DNA of 64,000 bases from Nitrospirillum iridis (GCF_014205765.1 NZ_JACIIZ010000006.1:124001-188000); one strand, 5' to 3'. Counted from the stretch's first letter, positions 35,988 through 46,062 are shown. Notes: generated by a model not told the origin, from the letters alone. Translations and numbers: made by a program.

Positions 35988-36962
35988 TCAGGCGAGGACA
36001 GCGGGCGCGCCCCGTACCGAGCCGATATTTTCCACGTACCAGCGGTAGGTCTGGGCAAGGCCGTCGTCGATGGACGTCGGCGCCCGCCAGCCCAAGGCCT
36101 CAAGCCGGCTGTTGTCCATCACCTTGCGCGGCGTGCCGTCGGGCTTGCCGCGGTCATGGACGATGCCGCCCTGGAAACCGACGACCCGACAGATCCGTTC
36201 CGCCAATTCGGCAATGGAAACCTCCTGGCTGCTGCCCAGGTTCAGCGGCTCCTCCTCGGAATAGTGCTTCATGACGAAGACCATGCCGTCGGCGGCGTCG
36301 TCGACGTACAGCAGCTCGCGCAGCGGCGTGCCGCTACCCCAGATTTCCAGGGACTTGGCCCCCTCGATTTTGGCCTTGTGGGCCTTCACCATCAGGGCCG
36401 GCACGACATGGCTGCCCATCAGGTCGAAGTTGTCGCCGGGGCCATACAGGTTGGTGGGCATGACCGAAGTGAAGTCACAGCCGTACTGCCGCCGGTAAGC
36501 CTGGCACAGCTTGATGCCGGCGATCTTGGCGATCGCGTACCACTGGTTCGTGGGTTCCAGCGGGCCGGTCAACAGCGCCTCCTCCGGGATGGGCTGGGGC
36601 GCCATGCGCGGATAGATGCAGGAGGAGCCCAGGAACAGCAGCTTCTCCACGCCCGAGCGATGGGCGCTGTCGATGACGTTGCCCTCGATCATCAGGTTGT
36701 CGTAGAGGAACTCCGCCGGCCGGCTGTCGTTGGCGTGGATGCCGCCGACATGGGCGGCCGCCAGGAAGACGGCGTCAGGACGCAGATCCTTCATCCACTT
36801 GTCCACCTGGCTGCCGGACCGCAGGTCGCAGTGGTGGCGGCCCACGGTCAGGATGTCGCACCCCTCCCGCTCCAGCCGCCGCACCAGGGCGGAGCCCACC
36901 AGGCCGCGGTGACCCGCGACCCAGACGCGTTTATTGCGCAGCTCGTAAGGGGGCTTGTGCAT
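35988..36962 (-). CDS. fcl: GDP-L-fucose synthase
   Basis: Epimerase/reductase that turns GDP-4-keto-6-deoxymannose into GDP-L-fucose with NADPH. 324 residues, normal length. Rossmann motif [32 protein letters not shown] holding the catalytic Ser, and [10 protein letters not shown] as the YxxxK motif; the family's [10 protein letters not shown] follows. It overlaps the end of gmd by 32 bases on the same strand, so the two are coupled. Needs GDP-mannose from ManC. Confidence 0.95.
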   Translation of the reverse strand: MHKPPYELRNKRVWVAGHRGLVGSALVRRLEREGCDILTVGRHHCDLRSGSQVDKWMKDLRPDAVFLAAAHVGGIHANDSRPAEFLYDNLMIEGNVIDSAHRSGVEKLLFLGSSCIYPRMAPQPIPEEALLTGPLEPTNQWYAIAKIAGIKLCQAYRRQYGCDFTSVMPTNLYGPGDNFDLMGSHVVPALMVKAHKAKIEGAKSLEIWGSGTPLRELLYVDDAADGMVFVMKHYSEEEPLNLGSSQEVSIAELAERICRVVGFQGGIVHDRGKPDGTPRKVMDNSRLEALGWRAPTSIDDGLAQTYRWYVENIGSVRGAPAVLA

Positions 36963-38034
36963 CGTGCTGTCCTTCCCACTGCTTGATGGGTGTGTGATCC
37001 AGAAGGGCGCGATCGGCGTTCACCATCTCGAACACCAGCTCCTCGAAGGCGATGCGGTGCTGCCAGCCCAGGACCGTCTTCGCCTTGGTCGGATCGCCCA
37101 GCAGGAAGTCCACCTCCGCCGGGCGGTAATAGGCGGGGTCGACCGCCACCAGCACCTTGCCCGTCCGCCGGCAGTAACCGCGCTCGTTGATGCCCTCCCC
37201 CCGCCACACCAGGGGACGACCGATGCAGTGGAAAGCCAGTTCCACGAACTCGCGCACCGAATGGGCCTCGCCGGTGGCCAGCACGTAGTCGTCGGGCTTG
37301 TCCTGCTGCATCATCAGCCACATGCCCTCGACGTAGTCGCGGGCGTGGCCCCAGTCGCGGCGGGCCTCAAGGTTGCCGAGGTAGAGACAGTTCTGCAAGC
37401 CGCGTTCGATGGAGGCGACGGCGCGGCTGATCTTGCGGGTGACGAAGGTCTCACCGCGCTCCGGCGATTCGTGATTGAACAGGATGCCGTTGGAAGCGTG
37501 CATATTGTACGCCTCGCGGTAGTTCACCGTGATCCAATAGCCATACATCTTGGCCACCGCGTAGGGGCTGCGCGGATGGAAGGGCGTCGTCTCCGACAGC
37601 GGCTCGCTGCTGATGCCGCCGTAGAGTTCGGAGGTCGACGCCTGGTAGAAGCGCACGTCATCCTGCATCTTCAGCAACCGCACCGCCTCCAGCAGGCGCA
37701 GCGTGCCGGTGGCGTCGACATTGGCGGTATATTCCGGCATCTCGAAGCTGACGGCCACATGGCTCATGGCCGCCAGGTTGTAGATTTCCGTCGGCCGCGT
37801 ATCGGCGATCAGCCGGGTCAGCGCCAGACTGTCCGTCATGTCGCCATAGTGCAGCGAGAACTCGAAGCCACCCTCGTGCCGGTCGCGGTAAATATGGTCC
37901 AGCCGGTCGGTGTTGATGGATGACGAACGGCGCTTCAGGCCGTGGACCACATATCCCCGGGCCAGAAGGAACGAGGCCAGGTACGACCCGTCCTGGCCGG
38001 TGATACCCGTGATCAACGCGGTTCTATTCGACAT
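36931..38034 (-). CDS. gmd: GDP-mannose 4,6-dehydratase
   Basis: 367 residues. Converts GDP-D-mannose to GDP-4-keto-6-deoxy-D-mannose using bound NADP+. [20 protein letters not shown] near the start, [18 protein letters not shown], the catalytic set in STSELYGG and [11 protein letters not shown], and [17 protein letters not shown] are diagnostic. First gene of the minus-strand gmd-fcl-flippase-fkbM group. With fcl it points to L-fucose in the polymer, although the keto sugar can also feed rhamnose or perosamine routes. Confidence 0.96.
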   Translation of the reverse strand: MSNRTALITGITGQDGSYLASFLLARGYVVHGLKRRSSSINTDRLDHIYRDRHEGGFEFSLHYGDMTDSLALTRLIADTRPTEIYNLAAMSHVAVSFEMPEYTANVDATGTLRLLEAVRLLKMQDDVRFYQASTSELYGGISSEPLSETTPFHPRSPYAVAKMYGYWITVNYREAYNMHASNGILFNHESPERGETFVTRKISRAVASIERGLQNCLYLGNLEARRDWGHARDYVEGMWLMMQQDKPDDYVLATGEAHSVREFVELAFHCIGRPLVWRGEGINERGYCRRTGKVLVAVDPAYYRPAEVDFLLGDPTKAKTVLGWQHRIAFEELVFEMVNADRALLDHTPIKQWEGQHDAQAPLRAAQ

Positions 38035-38157
38035 AGGCTGCTCCGTTCATCAAAGGGTTGGACGCTGTTCTCAGCAAAATCCTGGGGTTTTGGTGGTGGG
38101 GTTCTTGTTCTGTGGGCGCCCCTTCGCCCGCCGCCGGGAGCGGCACCGGCCGTCCCG

Positions 38158-39480
38158 TCACGGGAACAGCACGGCACGCGCGACGCGGTCCCAGTTGTAG
38201 GTTTCCAGCACGTTGTTCTGGCCGCGGGCGCCCATGACCGCCAGGCGCTGCGGATCGGACACGGCATGGACGATGAGGTCGGCCAGGTCGCCGGGGTCGG
38301 CCCGGGCCGCCAGAAAGCCGTAGCGGCCGTCGCCGGTGATCTCCGGCAGGCCGTTGCGCATCAAGCCCAGCACAGGGGTGCGGGAGATCAGCGCCTCCAG
38401 GTACACCTGGCCCCACGGGTCGTTCAGCATGGGCTGCACCAGCAGGGACGACCGGCGGTACAGCTCTTGCAATTCCGCCCAGGGCAGGCCGGAGCGGAAG
38501 TCGATGGCCGGATGCGCCGGCACCTGGTCGCGCACCGAGGGGTCGGCCACGATGGTCAGGGTCAGGTCGGGGCGGCGCATCAGGGCCTGCTGAAAGGCCT
38601 CAACCACCAATTCGCCGCCCTTTTCCCGGAAGAGATGCTTGCAGACGAACAGCAGCCTGGGCTTGGCGTAATCCTTGGGGCCGATATAGGGCTTGATGTC
38701 GCCCATGCCCGATCCCACGGCCGTCACGCGGGCCGCCGGCACGCCATAGTGGGCGATGATGTGGTCACGGACATACCGTCCGAAGGTGAAGACATGATCG
38801 ACGCTGTGCAGCGACCGGCGTTCCAGATCCTCATAGGCCGCCAGCGCGCGCGCGCTGTAGCCGGCGATGTCGGGACGGTGTTGCGCCGCCAGCGCCCAGG
38901 TGTGGTCGCAGTAGAGATAGTGGTGGACGCGGTGCGCCCTGTCGTACATGGGGTCGGCGGTGGCCTGCTCCTCCACCGCGGGCAAGTCCAGGGCACCGGT
39001 GTGGATGATATGGCGGGTCCCGCGCTGGGCCGCCTGGGCGGCGAGCTGGCGGGCCAGATGCCGCCGGGCCGGGGCGGCGCGGTAGAGCTGTTCCGACGTC
39101 ATCAGCCTGCCGTAGCCACCCATCATGTGGCGCGCGGCCAAACCCATCTTGAAGGTCTTGGACAGATGGGGATGGAAGCCCTCCACCGTCACGCCCAGCT
39201 TCTCCAGCGCCACGCCCAGGTTGCGCGGCGCGCCGGACCAGGTGCGGGGGCTGCTGGGGTCGCCGAACACCGAGGTGATGGCGACACGGTCGAAGCGGCG
39301 TCCCTCCTCCTCCCGGGGGGCGGGCGCCAGGGCGGGGACCGAGGCCGGGGATTGAACGGGCGCTGCCTCGCCTGAGAACGCGCCGAAGGCCGGCGGCGGC
39401 TGTGGCGGGCGCCCGGATTGGGACATGGGGATGTGCGCAGCCACGGCCTTGGTCTCTCCCGTCGGTGGGTCCAGTCGCAT
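38158..39480 (-). CDS. Glycosyltransferase (GT4 type)
   Basis: About 440 residues if started at ATG 39480 (MRLDPPTGETK); ATG 39426 is the main alternative, and neither has a strong ribosome site. The N-terminal 60 residues are Pro/Ala-rich and look disordered. GT-B landmarks: YLYCDHTWALAAQ, SVDHVFTFGRYVRDHII, RLLFVCKHLFREKGGELVVEAF in the donor domain and LLVQPMLNDPWGQVYLEALI, the ExxxxE donor loop with PWGQVYLEA. Cytoplasmic EPS glycosyltransferase; sugar unknown. Divergent from the next glycosyltransferase across an A/T-rich promoter region. Confidence 0.84.
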   Translation of the reverse strand: MRLDPPTGETKAVAAHIPMSQSGRPPQPPPAFGAFSGEAAPVQSPASVPALAPAPREEEGRRFDRVAITSVFGDPSSPRTWSGAPRNLGVALEKLGVTVEGFHPHLSKTFKMGLAARHMMGGYGRLMTSEQLYRAAPARRHLARQLAAQAAQRGTRHIIHTGALDLPAVEEQATADPMYDRAHRVHHYLYCDHTWALAAQHRPDIAGYSARALAAYEDLERRSLHSVDHVFTFGRYVRDHIIAHYGVPAARVTAVGSGMGDIKPYIGPKDYAKPRLLFVCKHLFREKGGELVVEAFQQALMRRPDLTLTIVADPSVRDQVPAHPAIDFRSGLPWAELQELYRRSSLLVQPMLNDPWGQVYLEALISRTPVLGLMRNGLPEITGDGRYGFLAARADPGDLADLIVHAVSDPQRLAVMGARGQNNVLETYNWDRVARAVLFP

Positions 39481-39639
39481 CCAGTGGGCAAGACGGTTGG
39501 GGGAAAGGCGCTGGGGGAACCTGCCGGCCAAAAGGACGTTTGGGCACAGGCGGCTTCCAGGACCGAACCCACCGGGACCAAGCCCACGGGATGTCGTGAT
39601 TGAAATCAAACAAATCCGACCGCACCACCGCCAGTGACC

Positions 39640-39768
39640 AACCTGTGACCGGTAACCTCTAGCTGCCACGCTCCAGTCACAGGGCCTTCATTTGTGGAAA
39701 AAAGGCATACGCCCTTTAATGAATAGGGATCCCTGTTTTGTCACAGCACGGATTTCCCGCGCCAGGCC
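39640..39768. promoter_or_regulatory. Divergent, A/T-rich promoter region between two glycosyltransferase genes
   Basis: Part of the 288-base gap between divergent genes. It contains CCTGTGAC (39642-39649), GTCACAGG (39676-39683) and GTCACA (39740-39745), plus a perfect palindrome AGGGATCCCT (39725-39734). GTCACAGG also occurs at 25164 and, reversed, at 43996, each time in a gap. Probable regulator sites; the regulator is unknown. Confidence 0.4.
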
Positions 39769-41211
39769 ATGATCAAATACTTCGCAATGACCGCAAATGG
39801 GTACGCCCCCGTGTCGTCAAGAACTCCCAGCGCTGCAATCATCGATAACAGTATGGCCGGCGCCGCCCCGTCGACTTCACCGGACAGCACGATTCAAAGC
39901 GTGGCGGGCGCTGAAGCGGTGGCCGACTGGATAGGCCATCGCGGTGCTTCCCACCCCCGCGATCCCGGGCCCGACCCCTCGGGAAAAGCCGGCCTGGTGT
40001 TCCTGACCCAGGACATCACCGACGTCAGCACCATCAAGCGGGTGCGGGAGTTCCTGGACAACGGCCTGCCCGTCCTGGTCCTGGGCTTTGAGCGGGAACG
40101 GTACAACAGCGGCTACCGCCCGCCGTGGCCCCATGTCCTGCTGGGCCGCACGGTGGACGGCAAGTACGCCCATCGCCTGCAGGCCCTGGTGGGCGCCTTG
40201 CGTGTCATCTTCCGCATCCGGGCGCGCGTGACCGACGCCACCATCCTGTATGCCCGTAACATCGACCAGTTGCTGCTGGCACTGGTGATGAAGCTGTTCA
40301 TCAGCCGACGGGCGGACGTGGTGTACGAGGTGTTGGACATCCAGCCCATGTTCGTGGCCCACGGCCTGCGCTCCATCCTGCTGCGCCTGGTGGAACGGCT
40401 GTGCCTGACCCAGGTGAAATTGCTGGTCCTGTCCTCCCCCGGCTTCCATCGTCACTACTTCGCGCCTATGCAAAAGTTCCCCGGCCCCTGGCTGCTGGTG
40501 GAAAACAAGCTGCCCCGCCCCGGCCTTCCCGACAGGCCCAAGCCGGCACCGGCGTCCGTGTCTCCCGCCCAGCCTTCCGGCACCCGTCCCCTGATGCCGC
40601 CCGACCGCCCCTGGGTCATCGGCTATTTCGGCCTGATCCGGGGTGAGCAGACGGTGGACCTGATGCACCGCCTGGCCCAGCGCCTGCCCGACCGCCTGCA
40701 AATCCGCTTCCGTGGCGTGCTGACCACGGTCGACGAGAAGCGCTTTTTCAAGACGCTGGGGGCTTGCCCCAACATCCTCTACGGCGGCCGCTACGACCAT
40801 CCCGGCGACCTGGCGGACATGTATGCCGAGGTGGATTTCGCCTGGGCGCTGGATTTGGAGAACACGCGGCACAACTCGCGCTGGCTGCTGCCGAACCGCT
40901 TCTACGAGGCGGGCTATTTCGGCGTGCCCTGCCTCAGCGTCCAGGGTTTCGAGGTCGACCGCCTGGTGCGCCGCCATGACGTGGGATGGGGCTTCGACCA
41001 ACCGCTGGAGGACAGCATGGTCCGCTTCTTCCAGACGCTGACCGTGGAGGAGTACGAGCGCAAACGCCGGCGCCTGCTGACCCTGCCGGATGAAACCTTC
41101 GTCGCCGGTGAGGAGATACGGGCCCTGTGCCGCTTTTTCGCCCGGCGGATTCCGGTCCCGCCGAAAAGGCCACCCATTGAAGAGGGGATGCGACCCCATC
41201 CCGCCTCCTGA
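39769..41211 (+). CDS. Glycosyltransferase (GT4-like)
   Basis: 480 residues. A 60-residue low-complexity N-terminus precedes the GT-B fold: GLVFLTQDITDVSTIKRVRE, then DATILYARNIDQLLLALVMK. The donor half has WVIGYFGLIRGEQTVDLMHR, NILYGGRYDHPGDLADMYAE, and LPNRFYEAGYFGVPCLSV, where NRFYEAG replaces the usual ExxxxE loop region. This layout is seen in succinoglycan-type (ExoL-like) transferases. Followed 66 bases later by galE on the same strand, so probably co-transcribed. Confidence 0.82.
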   Translation: MIKYFAMTANGYAPVSSRTPSAAIIDNSMAGAAPSTSPDSTIQSVAGAEAVADWIGHRGASHPRDPGPDPSGKAGLVFLTQDITDVSTIKRVREFLDNGLPVLVLGFERERYNSGYRPPWPHVLLGRTVDGKYAHRLQALVGALRVIFRIRARVTDATILYARNIDQLLLALVMKLFISRRADVVYEVLDIQPMFVAHGLRSILLRLVERLCLTQVKLLVLSSPGFHRHYFAPMQKFPGPWLLVENKLPRPGLPDRPKPAPASVSPAQPSGTRPLMPPDRPWVIGYFGLIRGEQTVDLMHRLAQRLPDRLQIRFRGVLTTVDEKRFFKTLGACPNILYGGRYDHPGDLADMYAEVDFAWALDLENTRHNSRWLLPNRFYEAGYFGVPCLSVQGFEVDRLVRRHDVGWGFDQPLEDSMVRFFQTLTVEEYERKRRRLLTLPDETFVAGEEIRALCRFFARRIPVPPKRPPIEEGMRPHPAS

Positions 41212-41277
41212 CCACGCTGATCAAAATTCCCGGAGGGCCGAGGCCCAGACGGGAACGAACCACGAAGGGACAAGGCG

Positions 41278-42312
41278 ATGAGTGATACCGTGGTGGTGAC
41301 CGGCGGCGCCGGCTTTATCGGCAGCCATGCCTGCAAGGCGTTGGCCCAGGCGGGCTTCGCACCGGTGACCTACGACAATCTGAGCCGCGGGCCGCGCAAA
41401 GCGGTGCTGTACGGCCCGCTGGAGGTTGGCGACATCGCCGACCATGCGCGGCTGACGGCGGTGCTGCGCGACTATGACCCCTGCGCCGTCATGCACTTCG
41501 CCGCTTACGCCCATGTCGGCGAGTCGGTGTCGGACCCGTTGCTGTACTACCGCAACAACGTGTCGGGGTCGATCGGCCTGCTGGAGGCCATGCGGGACGC
41601 CGGCGTCGGCAATCTGGTGTTTTCCAGCACCTGCGCCGTTTACGGCGTGCCCCAGCGGGTGCCCATCACCGAAGGCCATCCCCAGGCCCCCATCAACCCC
41701 TACGGCGCCAGCAAGCAGATGATGGAGCGCGTCATCGCCGACTGCGAACCCGCCTGGGGCCTGCGCGCCGTCATCCTGCGCTATTTCAACGCCGCCGGCG
41801 CCGACCCGGACGGCGACCTGGGCGAGAACCACGACCCCGAGCCACACCTGATTCCCAACGTGCTGGACGCCGCCCTGGGCCGCAAGGACGGGCTGACGGT
41901 CAATGGCGCCGACTATCCCACGCCGGACGGCACCTGCATCCGCGACTACATCCATGTCAGCGATCTGGCCGACGCCCATGTCCTGGCGCTAAAACACCTG
42001 CTGGACGATGGGCCGTCCATGGCCCTGAATTTGGGCAACGGCAGCGGCTATTCCGTGCGCGAGGTGATGGAGGCGGCGGAACGGGTGACGGGCCTGCCCA
42101 TCCCCTGGCAGGTGGGGCCCCGCCGTCCGGGCGATCCGCCGGCCCTGGTGGGCGACGCCACCCAGGCCCGGCGCATCCTGGGCTGGACCCCGGAACGCAG
42201 CGACCTGGAGGTGCAGATCGCCGATGCCTGGCGCCGACGCCTGCGCGAGTTGCGGGCGCCCGGGGATGCCGGCGTGGCCGCGAGCGAAGCACCCGCGCGC
42301 AAAACCGCCTAA
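41278..42312 (+). CDS. galE: UDP-glucose 4-epimerase
   Basis: 344 residues. Interconverts UDP-glucose and UDP-galactose with tightly bound NAD+. TGGAGFIGSHACKAL is the NAD loop, MHFAAYAHVGESV is family-typical, the catalytic Ser/Thr lies in FSSTCAVYG and Tyr-Lys in NPYGASKQMME; RYFNAAGADPDG and the DYIHVSDLADAHV block follow. It supplies UDP-galactose for the EPS. Its stop overlaps the stop of the convergent Rieske gene by four bases. Confidence 0.95.
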   Translation: MSDTVVVTGGAGFIGSHACKALAQAGFAPVTYDNLSRGPRKAVLYGPLEVGDIADHARLTAVLRDYDPCAVMHFAAYAHVGESVSDPLLYYRNNVSGSIGLLEAMRDAGVGNLVFSSTCAVYGVPQRVPITEGHPQAPINPYGASKQMMERVIADCEPAWGLRAVILRYFNAAGADPDGDLGENHDPEPHLIPNVLDAALGRKDGLTVNGADYPTPDGTCIRDYIHVSDLADAHVLALKHLLDDGPSMALNLGNGSGYSVREVMEAAERVTGLPIPWQVGPRRPGDPPALVGDATQARRILGWTPERSDLEVQIADAWRRRLRELRAPGDAGVAASEAPARKTA

Positions 42313-42710
42313 GCGGTTTCGACGAACCCCTCCCGCACCACCACCGGCCAGGGCAGCAGCCCCTGGCCGGGGCAGGGGCCAGCCACACAGCGGCCGGTGT
42401 CGATGTCGAACAGGGCGCTGTGCCAGCCGCAGCGGATGACGTCGCGGCCGGTCAGGTCCTGGCTCAGATAATCGTCCAGCGTGAAAGCCAGGGGCACCCC
42501 GGCATGAGGACAGCGGTCGACGTAGCCGTGGATCGCATCGCCCCGCCGCACCACGAAGCCGTGGAAGCGGTCGCCCTTGACCTCCAGCACGAAGTTGCGG
42601 GCACCCAAGGTCGCCAAGTCATCCGCCGCGCACAACCGCACCCCCGCCGGGGTCTTGGTCAGGCGCGGACGGATGCCGCCCGCCTCGGGCCGCCCGCCCC
42701 CGTCCGTCAA
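42309..42710 (-). CDS. Rieske [2Fe-2S] domain protein
   Basis: 133-residue single-domain Rieske protein, a soluble electron carrier or regulatory ferredoxin. Cluster ligands are RCPHAG (Cys-x-His) and IRCGWHSALF (Cys-x2-His), separated by a loop longer than in typical ferredoxins (LAFTLDDYLSQDLTGRDV). The apparent start is TTG 42710, overlapping the TGA of the aminotransferase gene; a GTG about 23 codons later is an alternative. Downstream coupling to an aromatic aminotransferase suggests a role in aromatic metabolism, but no oxygenase partner is present. Confidence 0.85.
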   Translation of the reverse strand: MTDGGGRPEAGGIRPRLTKTPAGVRLCAADDLATLGARNFVLEVKGDRFHGFVVRRGDAIHGYVDRCPHAGVPLAFTLDDYLSQDLTGRDVIRCGWHSALFDIDTGRCVAGPCPGQGLLPWPVVVREGFVETA

Positions 42711-43918
42711 CGCACGGCCTTCAGCGACTGGATGAGCTGCGGCACCGTGGCCAGCGTCAGGCCGGCCAGGTTCACCCGGCCCGACCCCGCCATGTAGACG
42801 GCGTGGTCGCGCCGCAGGATGCCCACCTGCTCCCCCGACAGGGGCAGCAGCGAGAACATGCCGCGCTGGCGGCCCAGGAAGGCCAGGCTGGGATCACCGG
42901 CGGCCAGGGCCTGGCGCACCTGGTTGATGCGCGCGCGCATGCCGTCCAGCTCCGCCCGCCAATTGGCGGTCAGACCGGCATCATCCAGGATGATGCGCAC
43001 CAGGGCCGCGCCGTGATCCGGCGGCATGGACCAGTTGGCCCGCGCCAGCGACAGGATGTTGGAGCGGATCAGCTCCGTCCGCGCCGGCGTGGCGGCCTTG
43101 ACGTACAGCGCGCCCACGCGATCACGATAGACACCGAAGTTCTTGTCGCAGGAATAGGCCAGCAGGGCGTCGGGCACGGCGTCCAGCACCAGGCGAGCGC
43201 CGGTGGCGTCCTCCTCCAGCCCATCGCCCAGTCCCTGATAGGCCAGGTCGATCAGAGGGATCAGGCCGCGTTCGGCCACCAGCCGCGCCACCGCCCGCCA
43301 CTGGTCCAAATCCAGGTCCGCGCCCGCAGGGTTGTGGCAGCAGCCGTGCAGCAGCACGATGTCGCCGGCGGCGGCACCCTTCAGAGCCTCCACCATCTCA
43401 TCGAACAGCACCGTCTGGGAGGCCTGGTCGTAATAGCGGTAGGTGGCGACGGCCAGGCCGGCGGCGGCCATGATGGGGGCGTGGTTGGGCCAGGTGGGCG
43501 TGCCCAGCCAGACCTTGACGCCAGCCCCCTTACCGTTCGCCTGGGCCGCCGCGATAAGTTCCGCCGCCAGGCGCAGGGCGCCAGTGCCGCCCGGGGTCTG
43601 CACCCCGGCCAACCGATCCGCCGGCACGGCCTTGCCAAAAACGATGGGCTGCAGCAGTTCGGTGTAGCGGATGTCGCCTTCCGGCCCCAGATAGCTCTTG
43701 CTGTCCTGGGTTTCCAGCAGCCGGGCCTCCGCCGCCTTGACCGCGCGCAGCACCGGGGTCGCCCCCGTCTCATCACGATAGACGCCCACGCCCAGATCCA
43801 GCTTCTGCGGACGGGGGTCGTCGCGGTAGAGACCGATCAGGGACAGGAGGGCGTCGGCGGGCTGCTGCTTCAGGGCATCGAACAGCGTCGAACCATCAAA
43901 TGGCGTCGGGGCGGACAT
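42707..43918 (-). CDS. Aromatic/aspartate aminotransferase, class I
   Basis: 403 residues from ATG 43918. PLP enzyme of the AspC/TyrB group, moving the amino group of tyrosine, phenylalanine or aspartate to 2-oxoglutarate. LDLGVGVYRDETGATPVL and LGPEGDIRY are family markers; GCCHNPAGADL holds the Asn/Pro PLP contacts; the Schiff-base lysine is in YSCDKNFGVYRDRVG; the C-terminal substrate Arg is in GSGRVNLAGL. Divergent from an Lrp regulator and next to homogentisate genes, so tyrosine transamination to hydroxyphenylpyruvate is the likely function. Confidence 0.93.
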   Translation of the reverse strand: MSAPTPFDGSTLFDALKQQPADALLSLIGLYRDDPRPQKLDLGVGVYRDETGATPVLRAVKAAEARLLETQDSKSYLGPEGDIRYTELLQPIVFGKAVPADRLAGVQTPGGTGALRLAAELIAAAQANGKGAGVKVWLGTPTWPNHAPIMAAAGLAVATYRYYDQASQTVLFDEMVEALKGAAAGDIVLLHGCCHNPAGADLDLDQWRAVARLVAERGLIPLIDLAYQGLGDGLEEDATGARLVLDAVPDALLAYSCDKNFGVYRDRVGALYVKAATPARTELIRSNILSLARANWSMPPDHGAALVRIILDDAGLTANWRAELDGMRARINQVRQALAAGDPSLAFLGRQRGMFSLLPLSGEQVGILRRDHAVYMAGSGRVNLAGLTLATVPQLIQSLKAVR

Positions 43919-44069
43919 CTTGGAAGACTCCCTTGGGGGGCTGGCCGCTCCCATCGGCGGCGGCCCATATCGTTGCTGAATGATTTTATGCGAAACCTGT
44001 GACAATGTCCTTTCATTGGCGCGACCAGGTTGGCAGTTCTGGGAAGCGTATTCCGCAGGGTGTCAAAAA

Positions 44070-44540
44070 ATGAAATACCTTGATCAGTTCGATGAAATCG
44101 ATCACCGCATCCTGCGCGCCCTGCAACGCGACGCCAGCTTGAGCCATGCCGCCTTGGCGGAGGAGGTCGGCGCCTCCCCCGCCTCGTGCTGGCGGCGCAT
44201 CAAGGCGCTGGAAGGCGCCGGCGTCCTGGGACCCGCCGTGCGCCTGGTCAACGCCGCCAAGGTGGGCCGGGGGGTCAGCGTCATGTGCCAATTGCGCATG
44301 AAGACCCATGCCACCAAGGACCGGCAGGAGTTCGAGGCCTTCATCCAGACGCGTGGCGAGATCATGGACTGCCACAGCATGTCGGGTGAATGGGACTATC
44401 TGCTGCGGGTCGTCGTGGCCGACGTCGCCAGCTATGAGCGCTTCCTGATGCGGGAATTGCTGGCCCATCCGGCGGTGGCCGCCGCCGCCTCGCACTTCGC
44501 CTTGAGCCAGGTGAAATACACCACCGCCCTGCCGATCTGA
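44070..44540 (+). CDS. Lrp/AsnC-family transcriptional regulator
   Basis: 156 residues from ATG 44070 (MKYLDQFDEIDHRIL). N-terminal helix-turn-helix (LSHAALAEEVGASPASCWRRIKALE in outline, residues 20-44) and C-terminal ligand-sensing RAM domain (CHSMSGEWDYLLRVVVADVASYERFL). Divergent from the aminotransferase gene with 151 bases between; it probably senses an aromatic amino acid and controls that gene and perhaps the hmgA operon downstream. The gap contains CCTGTGAC (43996-44003). Confidence 0.92.
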   Translation: MKYLDQFDEIDHRILRALQRDASLSHAALAEEVGASPASCWRRIKALEGAGVLGPAVRLVNAAKVGRGVSVMCQLRMKTHATKDRQEFEAFIQTRGEIMDCHSMSGEWDYLLRVVVADVASYERFLMRELLAHPAVAAAASHFALSQVKYTTALPI

Positions 44541-44574
44541 TCGGACTGTTTCCAGAAGGGCGCTTTGGCGGAAG

Positions 44575-44618
44575 AACCTTTCACCGCCCTGGGGTTGCGC
44601 CCCGGCGATTGAAAGGTT
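44575..44618. terminator. Inverted repeat after the lrp gene, possible terminator
   Basis: AACCTTTCA (44575-44583) and TGAAAGGTT (44610-44618) pair, and GGGG/CCCC inside can extend the stem. A TTTT run partly overlaps its right end. It lies 35 bases after the lrp stop, so it probably ends that transcript. Confidence 0.5.
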
Positions 44619-44703
44619 TTCACGCCGTCCGTGGCGTATCCTTATCAGGGGCCGGAAACGGCGGCGTTTATCCATTTGACAAGCGCTGAAGATCATTCCT
44701 TAT

Positions 44704-44723
44704 ATCGTTTCAAATGAAACGAT
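44704..44723. promoter_or_regulatory. Perfect palindromic operator before hmgA
   Basis: ATCGTTTCA-AA-TGAAACGAT, a perfect 20-bp palindrome ending 19 bases before the hmgA ATG. A site here would overlap the start of the transcript and suits a dimeric repressor of homogentisate catabolism. Which regulator binds is unknown; the Lrp protein encoded upstream is one candidate. Confidence 0.7.
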
Positions 44724-44742
44724 CTGGCGGAGGTGCCGACCC

Positions 44743-46062
44743 ATGACTCAGCGATCCATGCCCAGGGACACCCCTTTCGAGACCATGAGCGGTTTCGCCA
44801 ACAGCTTCGCGACCGAGGCCGTGCCCGGCGCCCTGCCGGTGGGCCGCAACTCCCCCCAAAAGACGCCCTTCGGCCTGTATGCGGAGCAGCTGTCGGGCAG
44901 CGCCTTCACGGCACCGCGCACGGAGAACCGACGGTCCTGGCTGTACCGGCTGCGCCCCACCGCCAGCCATGCGCCGTTCAATCCCTACGAAAGGGCGGGC
45001 CTGCTGCGCTCCGGCCCCTTCGATGAGGTGCCCCCCACGCCCAACCGCCTGCGTTGGGATCCGCTGCCCCTGCCGGACGCCCCCACCGACTTCGTCGATG
45101 GGCTAGTGACCTACGGCGGCAACGGCGACGTCGGTACAGGCAACGGCATCGCCATCCACCTCTACGCCGCCAACCAGCCCATGGCATCAAGGGTGTTCTA
45201 CAACGCGGACGGCGAACTGCTGCTGCTGCCGCAGCAGGGCCGCCTGCGTCTGGAGACGGAGCTGGGCCGGCTTGAGGTGGCGCCAGGAGAGATCGCGGTG
45301 GTGCCGCGCGGCGTGCGCTTCCGCGTCCTGCTGCCGGACGGCACCGCCCGGGGCTATGTCTGCGAGAATTACGGCGCCCTGTTCAAGCTGCCCGATCTGG
45401 GACCCATCGGCGCCAACGGCCTGGCCAACCCGCGCGACTTCCTCACCCCCGTCGCCTGGTTCGAGGATGTGGATGAGCGCACGGAGGTGGTGCAGAAGTA
45501 CCAGGGCCGCCTGTGGACCACGACGCTGGACCACAGTCCCCTGGACGTGGTGGCCTGGCACGGCAACCTGGCGCCTTACAAATATGATCTGGCGCGGTTC
45601 AACACCATCAACACCGTGTCCTTCGACCACCCCGACCCGTCCATCTTCACCGTGCTGACGGCCCCGTCGGAAATCGCCGGCACGGCCAATTGCGACTTCG
45701 TCATCTTCCCGCCGCGCTGGATGGTGGCGGAGGACACGTTCCGCCCGCCCTGGTTCCATCGCAATATCATGAATGAATTCATGGGCCTGATCCACGGCGC
45801 CTATGACGCCAAGGCCGGCGGTTTCGCCCCCGGCGGCGCCTCGCTGCACAATTGCATGAGCGGCCATGGCCCCGACCGCACCAGCTATGAGCGGGCGGTG
45901 ACGGCGGACCTGAAGCCGCACAAGATCGAGAACACCATGGCCTTCATGTTTGAAAGCCGCTGGGTCATCCGTCCCACCCGTTTCGCCACCGAAACCCCGC
46001 TGATGCAGTTGGATTATGACGACTGCTGGGCCGGATTCGCCAAGGCCGACTTGCCCCGATGA
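44743..46062 (+). CDS. hmgA: Homogentisate 1,2-dioxygenase
   Basis: 439 residues. Non-heme Fe(II) enzyme that opens the ring of homogentisate to maleylacetoacetate in tyrosine/phenylalanine breakdown. Clear HGD sequence: [21 protein letters not shown] in outline near the start, [25 protein letters not shown]. The iron site is in [16 protein letters not shown] (His and Glu) with the later conserved His in [17 protein letters not shown] precedes the ATG. Overlaps the fumarylacetoacetase start by four bases. Confidence 0.97.
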   Translation: MTQRSMPRDTPFETMSGFANSFATEAVPGALPVGRNSPQKTPFGLYAEQLSGSAFTAPRTENRRSWLYRLRPTASHAPFNPYERAGLLRSGPFDEVPPTPNRLRWDPLPLPDAPTDFVDGLVTYGGNGDVGTGNGIAIHLYAANQPMASRVFYNADGELLLLPQQGRLRLETELGRLEVAPGEIAVVPRGVRFRVLLPDGTARGYVCENYGALFKLPDLGPIGANGLANPRDFLTPVAWFEDVDERTEVVQKYQGRLWTTTLDHSPLDVVAWHGNLAPYKYDLARFNTINTVSFDHPDPSIFTVLTAPSEIAGTANCDFVIFPPRWMVAEDTFRPPWFHRNIMNEFMGLIHGAYDAKAGGFAPGGASLHNCMSGHGPDRTSYERAVTADLKPHKIENTMAFMFESRWVIRPTRFATETPLMQLDYDDCWAGFAKADLPR

